Source: Verrucomicrobiales bacterium | Lineage (GTDB): Bacteria; Verrucomicrobiota; Verrucomicrobiia; Limisphaerales; UBA9464 | Assembly: GCA_005805505.1 (NCBI GenBank) | Contig: SYMJ01000147.1 | Location: 1 to 45,479 of the forward strand | Direction of reading: 5' to 3' | Length of the DNA: 45,479 nt | Shown: positions 16,791 to 23,715 of the stretch, piece after piece | Numbering within the stretch: position 1 is the stretch's first letter | Layout of the letters: each line of letters opens with the position of its first letter | The notes under the pieces: generated by a model | What the model was told of the DNA's origin: nothing | The model's database searches: none | Seen by the model: the letters and a program-made list of their open reading frames with translations, nothing else | Translations under genes and position numbers: made by a program

Positions 16791-17932
16791 TGGGTCGGCA
16801 GGGATTCCAGTTCTGAGATTTCGAATGGATTGCTTCCGCTGGGGTGAGGTGCCTGAGACGTCTCCGGTGCGCGGCGGGCGATCGAGAGCAGGAGTCCCAC
16901 GAGCGCTAGCATGCTGACCGCGCTGGAACCTCCGCGGCTGACGAAGGGCAGTGGCATTCCCTTGTTAATTATTGAGTTGGTTACCACTGCGATGTTGATC
17001 ATCGCCTGGCAGGCGATGAGGAAACCGATGCCGCCGGCCAGCAGTCGTCCTTCAACGTCTGCTGCGCGTGAGGCGATCCGCGCCGAGCAGAGCAGGATGA
17101 CGACGAAGGCAATAAGCACGCCCAACGTGAAGAAGAGCCCCAACTCCTCGCCGATCACCGGGAGGATGAAGTCGGTGTGCTGTTCTGGGATGGTTAGTTT
17201 GATCACTCCGGATCCGAGCCCGACTCCCTCCAATCCGCCCTCCCGTAGAGCCGCCAGCGACTTGAGAGCCTGGGAGCCCGTGGTCTGAGGGAAGAGTTCC
17301 GGATGCAGAAATGCATCCATCCGGTCCCGGACCATTTTGCTGGAATTGTAAAAGTGGAATGCCAGTCCGGCCCCGAGGAGGGTTGGAATGATGGCGTACA
17401 GCTTGCGCATACCGCTCAGGAGCAAGACCACCACGGTGACCATGCCAAAGAGAATCATGGTTCCGCGGTCCGGTTGTTTGTACAGCAATCCGAGGAATGG
17501 CACGATGACCAGCCCCGGCAGAAACAAACCCCATAGAAGGGTTGAAAACGTGCCGCCGAAACGCATGCGTGGCCCGAACCGGGCCCCCCAAGCTGCCAAG
17601 GTCAGCAGCAAGGGGATCTTGGCGAACTCCGCCGGTTGCATGCCGAAAATCCAGCGCTGGGCGCCATTGCGGTAGGTGCCCGCCGGTGAGAGCACCATCG
17701 CCAAGGTCACGATGGCGACCGCATAGATCCACCAGTGAAGTTTTATCCAGATGCGGTAGTCCTTGCGCCACAGCCAGCACATAATGGCAGCCCCTACGAC
17801 GATGGCCACCGCCTGGGTTGTAACGAGGTTTAAGAACCGGGACTCCATCATGAGGGCACTGGCCAGCATGGTGAAGCTGAGGGCCAGCAACAGGCTAACG
17901 GTCAGCAGCAACAGGATGGAGGTGGAGCGCAT
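16787..17932 (-). CDS. ftsW: SEDS peptidoglycan glycosyltransferase FtsW
   Basis: A 381-residue polytopic SEDS protein with about ten membrane helices, the septal glycan polymerase partner of FtsI. Hallmarks are NGAQRWIFGMQPAEFAKIPLLL, KQPDRGTMILFG, the large external loop with LREGGLEGVGLGSGVIKLTIPEQHTDFILPVIGEE, and the C-terminal signature around KGMPLPFVSRGGSSAVSML. The tail is short and polar. It starts 64 bp after the LysM gene, with a strong hairpin in between, and overlaps murG by 4 nt. A RodA paralogue is encoded at 39578-40789 beside PBP2. The FtsW assignment follows from the dcw position. Confidence 0.94.
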   Translation of the reverse strand: MRSTSILLLLTVSLLLALSFTMLASALMMESRFLNLVTTQAVAIVVGAAIMCWLWRKDYRIWIKLHWWIYAVAIVTLAMVLSPAGTYRNGAQRWIFGMQPAEFAKIPLLLTLAAWGARFGPRMRFGGTFSTLLWGLFLPGLVIVPFLGLLYKQPDRGTMILFGMVTVVVLLLSGMRKLYAIIPTLLGAGLAFHFYNSSKMVRDRMDAFLHPELFPQTTGSQALKSLAALREGGLEGVGLGSGVIKLTIPEQHTDFILPVIGEELGLFFTLGVLIAFVVILLCSARIASRAADVEGRLLAGGIGFLIACQAMINIAVVTNSIINKGMPLPFVSRGGSSAVSMLALVGLLLSIARRAPETSQAPHPSGSNPFEISELESLPTQ

Positions 17933-17956
17933 GGCGGATGGAGCTCAAGTGGGGTC

Positions 17957-17982
17957 GGGACGTCCGTGCGGCCGGACGTCCC
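17957..17982. other. perfect 10-bp hairpin before ftsW
   Basis: Arms GGGACGTCCG and CGGACGTCCC are perfect inverted repeats around a 6-nt loop. The hairpin lies 25 bp before the ftsW start and 14 bp after the LysM gene stop. No T-run follows on either strand, so it is not an intrinsic terminator. It could be an RNA processing or mRNA stability element, or a dyad operator. Confidence 0.6.
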
Positions 17983-17996
17983 TGGATCCGATTCCT

Positions 17997-18854
17997 TTAG
18001 CGGCCCGTGCTGGCCGGCGGCAGGGTGGGCAACGTCTCGACTGGGGCCTTGGAGGCCGGTTCCGCAGTCTCGGTGGCGGTCGCTTTGCCCGGGATCTTGA
18101 GTTTCTGACCGACGTTGATCTTATCGCTGGTCAATCCGTTGGCGGCGCGGATTGCTTTAGCGGTGGTTCCTTGCTTCTTGGCGATCTTGCTGAGGGTGTC
18201 GCCTCCTTTGACCGTATACGATGAGGTTGCGCCCGCCGTATCGGGTTCTTGGTTTAAGATCGTTTTCGCGGGGGTGGGTACGGTGGCGGATGCGCTGGCC
18301 GCAGGAAATTGGATCGTCTGGCCCACCTTCAGCTTGCCTAGGTCGACACTCGGGTTGGCATCCTTGAGAGCCTTGAGGGAGACCCCGTGGGTCTTGGCAA
18401 TATTGTAGGCGATGTCGCCGCTCTTAATCTTGTACTCGGAGGCGACCCCGGTGCTCTCGTGGGTCGCGGAGGCGCCCGGGGCGCTGGTGCCAAGATCTGG
18501 GGGGGCGATGGGTTGTGTCGTCAGGTTGGTGGCGATCGCACTGTGGCCTGGGAATGTTACGATCCCTCCCGGAGGAGTGGCTGCCGTGTTGGTATCCAGA
18601 CCGTGGGGCTGAACAAGGCCGATGGAGTCAATACCCCCGGTTCCGGGTTGCACGGCCAGTTCAGTTTGGTTGGTGGCGGCAGGGGGCTCCGTGCTGGTGA
18701 CGGTACTCTCCTTGTTGCAGCCATTGAGCAGTACCACCAAGAACACCGCCACATGGGCGCTGAAAATGAAGGCGGCGATGCTGAAGGTGGATTTGCTCTT
18801 GGCGGCCTGTTCCAGTTTGGAGCCAGGCAGCAGCGGGGAGTTGGGGATGCTCAT
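17997..18854 (-). CDS. membrane-anchored protein with two LysM domains
   Basis: A 285-residue protein. The start [11 protein letters not shown] at 18854 is chosen because the frame upstream has no coding character. One hydrophobic helix (~24-44) ends in LLNGC at Cys46, an imperfect lipobox, so it is either a lipoprotein or a bitopic protein. A long Thr/Pro-rich spacer leads to LysM 1 (~140-184, [19 protein letters not shown]) and LysM 2 (~212-255, [19 protein letters not shown]). The tail is Pro/Ala-rich. LysM domains bind GlcNAc-containing glycan, so this is probably a peptidoglycan-binding envelope protein; no hydrolase domain is attached. It sits between mraY and ftsW, where murD is found in many dcw clusters. 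Confidence 0.88.
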   Translation of the reverse strand: MSIPNSPLLPGSKLEQAAKSKSTFSIAAFIFSAHVAVFLVVLLNGCNKESTVTSTEPPAATNQTELAVQPGTGGIDSIGLVQPHGLDTNTAATPPGGIVTFPGHSAIATNLTTQPIAPPDLGTSAPGASATHESTGVASEYKIKSGDIAYNIAKTHGVSLKALKDANPSVDLGKLKVGQTIQFPAASASATVPTPAKTILNQEPDTAGATSSYTVKGGDTLSKIAKKQGTTAKAIRAANGLTSDKINVGQKLKIPGKATATETAEPASKAPVETLPTLPPASTGR

Positions 18855-19251
18855 GGGGTTAGGCGGATAGACGGTGCGTCGTGGGTCGAGGATTGAGTTA
18901 TGTCGGATCCGTACCGAACCGGGTCCTCCACCCGGGTCGAGACGAAAGTGAGTGTGGTCCTGATTGAGAGGACCGGGAAACGGTGAAGACCACCGCGTCC
19001 GCAATTGGGAAAAGATTCAGGTTGGCCCAGACTTGTGGGTGCGTCTGTCGGGATAGTGGATGAGTCTGGGTTTGCACGGATCACCGCGGCCATGCGGGAT
19101 CGGGACCTGTTGAGAGCGCCGTGCACCGCTAATGAGCTCTCAATTAAACAACCCAAACCGGTGGGATCAAGGAACATCCGGTTCGAGATGCAGATCGGTG
19201 ATCCAGTGGGGCTGAAAAGATCGGTGCAGGTGTGATTTGAGGCGTGGACAC
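18855..19251 (-). other. 397-bp gap in the dcw operon between mraY and the LysM gene
   Basis: This is the only long non-coding gap in a cluster whose other junctions are mostly overlaps. It holds no supportable gene: a 76-codon frame on the plus strand (19005-19235) has no recognisable features. A secondary promoter for LysM-ftsW-murG-murB-ddl-ftsQAZ would be reasonable here. Weak candidates exist (TTGGGT with ATTAGC at 17-bp spacing on the minus strand), but none is convincing. It may also be the scar of a lost murD. Confidence 0.35.
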
Positions 19252-20376
19252 TCATCGGATCTTGAGGGTGCTCAGCGCCAACACAGCGCACAGAATTCCA
19301 GCAATGTAGAAGCGGGTGACAATCTTCGATTCCTTCCATCCCTGCTTCTGGAAATGGTGGTGGAGGGGGGCCATCCGGAAGATGCGTCGGCCCTGCCCGT
19401 ACTTGTGGCGGGTGTATTTGAACCACCCCACTTGCAGCATCACGCTGACCGCTTCGGCCACAAAGACTCCGCCGGCGATGAGGAGCACCAGCGGTTGGTG
19501 AATCAGGATAGCCATGATACCCAGTGCACCGCCCAGGGCTAGTGATCCGGTGTCGCCCATGAAGACCTCGGCGGGGTGACAGTTAAACCACAGGAAACCG
19601 AGGGAAGCCCCGATGAAGGCGGCACAGACCACTGTCAGTTCGCTGGCGCCCCGAACGTGCGGAATCTGAAGATAGGTGGCCAGCTTCACGTTGTCGGACA
19701 GGTAGGTCAGGATCAGCATGACCATCGCCACGATGAGGGTGCAACCGATGGCCAACCCATCCATGCCATCGGTCAGATTCACCGCGTTGGAACTGCCAAT
19801 GATGGTCAGTGCCACCAGCGGGATACCAATCCAGGGGACAGAGCGGAGGATGGGATCCTTAAAGAACGGGATCTGGATGTCGGCCACTAGAGAGCGGGTG
19901 GAGGGGAGTTGCCACAGATAGACCCCGACCACCAGGGCGAGCACGATTTGCACGACCCACTTTACCCGGGATTGGGCACCGGCCGCGTTCTGCCGCGAGA
20001 CCTTCAGCCAATCGTCATAAAATCCTAAAAAAGCCAATACCATCAACGAAAGCATGGTCAGCAGCACCAGTGTATTGGGTCGGGCCCAGAGGAACACGGA
20101 GATGTCCAAAACCAGCAGGATTAAAACACCCCCCATGGTGGGTGTTCCTCGCTTGGCCAAGTCGGCCGCCGCCGCCGTGGCATCGCCGGGATTGCGGACA
20201 TCCTTGGGCTGGTAGTCTTGACGGAACTTGAGGTTCCGAAGCCCTTCGATGACCGGTGGGCCGAGGAGCCAACTCAGCAGCAGAGCAGTGATGGCCGCGC
20301 CCGCGCTACGGAAGGTGACGTACTTGAACACCGTCCAGGGAACCACCGGGAACAATTCTGAGAGCTTGTAGAGCAT
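19252..20376 (-). CDS. mraY: phospho-N-acetylmuramoyl-pentapeptide-transferase
   Basis: A 374-residue integral membrane enzyme with ~10 helices that moves phospho-MurNAc-pentapeptide onto undecaprenyl phosphate to give lipid I. Diagnostic motifs are KRGTPTMGGVLIL, LAFLGFYDDWLKV (Asp pair), SNAVNLTDGMDGLAIG (catalytic Asp region), LGFLWFNCHPAEVFMGDTGSLALGG and the histidine-rich APLHHHFQKQGWKESKIV. It lies 6 bp after murF. The downstream gene is 397 bp away, so mraY may end one transcription block. Confidence 0.97.
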   Translation of the reverse strand: MLYKLSELFPVVPWTVFKYVTFRSAGAAITALLLSWLLGPPVIEGLRNLKFRQDYQPKDVRNPGDATAAAADLAKRGTPTMGGVLILLVLDISVFLWARPNTLVLLTMLSLMVLAFLGFYDDWLKVSRQNAAGAQSRVKWVVQIVLALVVGVYLWQLPSTRSLVADIQIPFFKDPILRSVPWIGIPLVALTIIGSSNAVNLTDGMDGLAIGCTLIVAMVMLILTYLSDNVKLATYLQIPHVRGASELTVVCAAFIGASLGFLWFNCHPAEVFMGDTGSLALGGALGIMAILIHQPLVLLIAGGVFVAEAVSVMLQVGWFKYTRHKYGQGRRIFRMAPLHHHFQKQGWKESKIVTRFYIAGILCAVLALSTLKIR

Positions 20377-20382
20377 GCCGGG

Positions 20383-21774
20383 TTAGTGGTTTTCGATGCT
20401 TTCGCCTTTAAGTGCCTCGAAAAGCCGTTCCAGACGGCTGCTGCGAGAAGCCTTGGCCAAGACACAGTCTCCCGGTTGGATGAGGGGACGGAGCGCGAGG
20501 ACCGCCTGTTCCACGTCGGAAAAGGTGAGGACTTGACGCAGGCCGCTGGCGCCGTCTGCGGTGTGGCCGGCCGAGTGGCCGATGCAGACCAGCAAATCTA
20601 CACCCAGACGATGGGCGGCGGCTCCGACCTCTCGGTGCGCTTCGGTGGTGTGTTCGCCGAGTTCGGCCATGTCACCCAGCACGGCCACACGGCGTCCGGT
20701 GCAGGGCAATTCGGAGAGGGTTTGGAGCGCGGCTAATGTGGAGTCGGCGTTGGCGTTGTAGGTATCGTCTAACCAACGGATCCCTCGCTGCTCCGACCAT
20801 TGGAGACGTTGTTTAGCTCCGGAAAACTGCGACAAGGCTTTCCGCGCCGCTTCGGGTTGGACTCGCAGTTCGGCGGCGGCCGCCAGGGCTAAAATGGCAT
20901 TGGAGACCATGTGCCGGCCAGGCACCGCGATCTCGAACACGCCGCACCATTCAGGCTCCGGGGCGGTGACCTCGAAGCGGGTCGAGGTCCAGCCGTTTTC
21001 CAGGATTCGTGCCTGCCAATCGTTCCCGGCATCGAATCCGGTGCGCACCACGCGGGCCGAAGTGCGAGAGGCCAATGGTCGGGCTGCCTCGCAGTCCCCG
21101 TTCAGGAATAGGACGCCATCGGCGGGCAAGCCCTCGCCGAGGGCGCTCTCTTCGGCGATGACTCCATCGATGTCACCGAAGTGCTCCAAGTGTTCGCGCC
21201 CAATTTGCGGGACCACACCGTAGCGTGGGGCGATCAGGCGCACCAATGGAGCCAGTTCGCCAGGATGATTGGTGCCCGCCTCCAGGACAGCCGCCCGATG
21301 AGACCCATCTAGCTCAAGAAGGCTCAAGGGCACACCAATGTCATTGTTGAAGCTGGCCTGGGATCGGAGGGTGGGAAACTGTGTTTCGAGCAGGGCTGCC
21401 AGCAATTCCTTGGTGGTCGTCTTGCCGTTGGATCCTGCCACGCAGAACACGGGCAGTGAGAATCGGTTGCGGTAGGCTGCGGCGATGTGTCCCAGGGCCT
21501 CGCGTGTGTTTGGCACGCTGACGGCCGGTATTCCTTGAGGAACGTCCGTGAGACGATTCTGGGAGACCACGACGGCCGAGGCCTTTTTTAGTCCGGAATC
21601 TTTGAGAAAATCGTGCCCGTCAAATCGTTCGCCGCTCAGGGCCAGAAACAAATTACCAGCCCGAAGGCGACGCGAGTCGGTGCACACCCCGGAAACACGG
21701 ACACAGCCGGCCTCGTGAGGGTGAAAAGTCCCCTTAGATGCTTCAGCGATGAATTGGAGTGTCACCGGTTCCAT
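20383..21774 (-). CDS. murF: UDP-MurNAc-tripeptide--D-Ala-D-Ala ligase
   Basis: A 463-residue Mur ligase adding the D-Ala-D-Ala dipeptide. The start MEPVTLQFIAEASKG at 21774 shares one base with the stop of the SIMPL gene (TAATG); the longer upstream frame only overlaps that gene. Features are VSGVCTDSRRLRAGNLFLALSGERFDG in the N-terminal domain, the intact ATP loop GSNGKTTTK at ~114-121, EAGTNHPGEL, NAILALAAAAEL, WLDDTYNANADS (the C-terminal DxYNANP block) and VLGDMAELG. This intact P-loop contrasts with the MurE-like gene two positions upstream. It is followed after 6 bp by mraY. Confidence 0.95.
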   Translation of the reverse strand: MEPVTLQFIAEASKGTFHPHEAGCVRVSGVCTDSRRLRAGNLFLALSGERFDGHDFLKDSGLKKASAVVVSQNRLTDVPQGIPAVSVPNTREALGHIAAAYRNRFSLPVFCVAGSNGKTTTKELLAALLETQFPTLRSQASFNNDIGVPLSLLELDGSHRAAVLEAGTNHPGELAPLVRLIAPRYGVVPQIGREHLEHFGDIDGVIAEESALGEGLPADGVLFLNGDCEAARPLASRTSARVVRTGFDAGNDWQARILENGWTSTRFEVTAPEPEWCGVFEIAVPGRHMVSNAILALAAAAELRVQPEAARKALSQFSGAKQRLQWSEQRGIRWLDDTYNANADSTLAALQTLSELPCTGRRVAVLGDMAELGEHTTEAHREVGAAAHRLGVDLLVCIGHSAGHTADGASGLRQVLTFSDVEQAVLALRPLIQPGDCVLAKASRSSRLERLFEALKGESIENH

Positions 21775-22526
21775 TATTGCAGTGCGTAGCTTGCATTCAC
21801 CACGGCGGTGACAGTCTTTTCCCGGGAGGTGGTGTCGTTCATTCCGTCCCAGGTGTTCTGAGTCGAATACAGCGGGGTTACTTGGAAAACGCCCATTTTG
21901 GCAGAGCGCATCCGGGCGATCGATCGTCCGCCTTGGGAGACGATTTGCTCGGCTCGGGCGCGGGCATCGCGGGCTGCATCGGCTAGCATTTCGATTTTGG
22001 CCTCGCCGGCCTTGGTCCAAATGAATTCCGGGGAGGAGGAGGCGAATTCAATGCCCTGATTGACCAGTTCAGATGTCTTGGCATCCATGCTCAGGACGGC
22101 ATCGATGTCACCGGAGCGTACCTCAATCGTGCGGCTGAGGCGGAATCGGGTCGTGGGACTTTCGGTCTCGCTGTCGGCCTCGCCGGTTTGTTTGCCGGCG
22201 CGAACTTGGATGCGCTGGATGACAACCGGATGGAATTGGGCGTTGGTGACACCCTGGGCGGTCAGGAACTTGCCCGTGATGGCCTCCTGTTGACCGAGGA
22301 CTCCTTGCGAGGCCAGAAGGGTGGGGCTTTCGACGGTGAGAGAACCACGCCAGACGACCAAGTCGGAACTCACGTTGCGACGGGCCGATCCGGTGACGGA
22401 TATCGATTCGGCGTCGGCCACCTTGAGCCAAGTCCGAGTCAGGAGTGTTGTGGAAATGATGAGTCCTGAGGCCAGAAATAGGCCGGCCAAGACGCCGAGA
22501 AGATGAGGTTTTGGTAGGGGTGTCAT
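21774..22526 (-). CDS. SIMPL (DUF541) domain protein
   Basis: A 250-residue protein with an N-terminal membrane helix or signal (residues ~9-30, LLGVLAGLFLASGLIISTTL) and an extracytoplasmic SIMPL/DUF541-like domain: DAESISVTGSARRNVSSDLVVWRGSLTVE at its start, the central FRLSRTIEVR strand, the helix EMLADAARDARARAEQI, and a terminal strand ending TVTAVVNASYALQ. SIMPL proteins (such as YggE and BP26) are periplasmic or outer-membrane linked and of unclear function. Membership in dcw is unusual. It overlaps the MurE-like gene by 4 nt and murF by 1 nt, so it is coupled to wall synthesis genes. Confidence 0.85.
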   Translation of the reverse strand: MTPLPKPHLLGVLAGLFLASGLIISTTLLTRTWLKVADAESISVTGSARRNVSSDLVVWRGSLTVESPTLLASQGVLGQQEAITGKFLTAQGVTNAQFHPVVIQRIQVRAGKQTGEADSETESPTTRFRLSRTIEVRSGDIDAVLSMDAKTSELVNQGIEFASSSPEFIWTKAGEAKIEMLADAARDARARAEQIVSQGGRSIARMRSAKMGVFQVTPLYSTQNTWDGMNDTTSREKTVTAVVNASYALQ

Positions 22527-23713
22527 AGTGAATCTCCTACCCAGCCCCGCCCGGCCAATGCATCCCGAGCATGCAGTCGGTCGTCCCAGAGTATGACGGC
22601 ACTGCCAAGCTCTTGGAAGGGGCGACTTCCCTTGCCCGCGATGAGCACGAGGTCGTCCGATTTGGCCCGACGGACAGCGGTCGCGATGGCGGCGTGACGG
22701 TCCGGTTCTTCCAAGGCCCCACCACCCAGACCTGCTTGAAGGTCTCTCAGGATGGAGGCCACCGGCACATGGCGTGGATTGTCGCTGGTGAAGATCACTT
22801 CGTCCGCCGCTGCGGCCGCCGCCCCCAAGGCTCGTCGTTCTTCAGGGGTTGAATTGCCGTGAATGCCGGTCACGAGCACAAGGCGACGACCTGACAGCGT
22901 GCGTGCCTCGGTAAGGAGTTCGGCCAGGTCGGCGGCGCAGGAGGCTCGGTCCACGAAGACGCCATACGGTTGGCCGGCATGGACGGGTTCGAGAAGCCCG
23001 GTCGGGGGATCCAGAGAGGGGAGCGTGGCGAGAGTTCGTGTTGGGCAGCAGCCCGCGTGGATGACCCGGTTGAGTGCCAGATCAAGGGCCAGGAGGTTCG
23101 ATCCGCCGACGAGGGGCAGGTGTGCGGTCCGAGTGGTGCCGTCGTGGGAAAATACCTGCAGGCGACTGCCGCGCCAATGCAGCGCCTGTGCCTGAATCCA
23201 GGCGCGTGGAGACGTCGGTGGTTGGAGGTGCGACCGGGGTGAAATGCCGGCGAGAAGCTCTCGAATTTCGGAGTCTTCTTCAATGATCAGGCAGTCTCCA
23301 CCCGATCGGACATGGGTCGCCAAGAGGCGCTCCCACTCGGAGGCCTCGCTGATCTTGGGTCGTTGAGGGAAGAGTCGGCCCGCCATGAGCCCCCCTTCTG
23401 GAGTGAGTAAGGCCGGACGACGCCCCGCCCCGCTGAGCAAGGTGTGGACGAAAGAGGCGGTGGCCGCTGAGACGCGTCCCTCACGGGCGATCTTGCATAA
23501 ATCCAGACGCTGCAGGGGATGATCATGGACAGAAGTCTGGAGCGGTTCTGAAAGTGATTGCGGCGAAGCGACCTTGCGGGACGGGCTGGATCGGCGGAAC
23601 CGCGTCGGCTCGCTGATGCCGAGGGCTGGGTGCCTCGGCCGATACGCCGCGAGGGTCGCCTCTGCGGTCAAAGACGCAGGCGCAGTCTGGAGCATGGGTT
23701 CAGCGGTCAGCAT
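22523..23713 (-). CDS. degenerate MurE-like protein (probable pseudoenzyme)
   Basis: A 396-residue protein in the murE position between ftsI and murF. The C-terminal half is clearly Mur-ligase-like: LPLVGGSNLLALDLAL (199-214, central domain end), GLLEPVHAGQPYGVFVDRASCAADLAELL (where MurE has GRME...VDYAHTPDAL), VLVTGIHG, IFTSDNPRHVPVASILRDL (310-314 match DNPR) and LVLIAGKGSRPFQ (357-367). But the ATP loop is gone: GRVSAATASF (79-88) stands where MurE has GTNGKTTTSF. The first ~70 residues are Pro/Ser-rich with no UDP-MurNAc-binding domain. The protein is ~100 residues shorter than MurE. The frame is unbroken, it starts 2 bp after the ftsI stop, and it overlaps the next gene by 4 nt. It is therefore probably expressed but unlikely to be a ligase. 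Confidence 0.75.
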   Translation of the reverse strand: MLTAEPMLQTAPASLTAEATLAAYRPRHPALGISEPTRFRRSSPSRKVASPQSLSEPLQTSVHDHPLQRLDLCKIAREGRVSAATASFVHTLLSGAGRRPALLTPEGGLMAGRLFPQRPKISEASEWERLLATHVRSGGDCLIIEEDSEIRELLAGISPRSHLQPPTSPRAWIQAQALHWRGSRLQVFSHDGTTRTAHLPLVGGSNLLALDLALNRVIHAGCCPTRTLATLPSLDPPTGLLEPVHAGQPYGVFVDRASCAADLAELLTEARTLSGRRLVLVTGIHGNSTPEERRALGAAAAAADEVIFTSDNPRHVPVASILRDLQAGLGGGALEEPDRHAAIATAVRRAKSDDLVLIAGKGSRPFQELGSAVILWDDRLHARDALAGRGWVGDSL

Positions 23714-23715
23714 GG

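Noticed and set aside
17957-17982. Terminator between the LysM gene and ftsW
   Set aside because: The hairpin is perfect but no T-run follows on either strand, so intrinsic termination is unlikely.
19005-19235. 76-codon plus-strand frame in the mraY-LysM gap
   Set aside because: It does not overlap a gene but has no homology signal, no clear ribosome-binding site and opposes the operon; not strong enough to call.
21775-22020. 82-codon N-terminal extension of murF in the open frame
   Set aside because: It overlaps the SIMPL gene out of frame; the TAATG junction and family alignment support the start at 21774.
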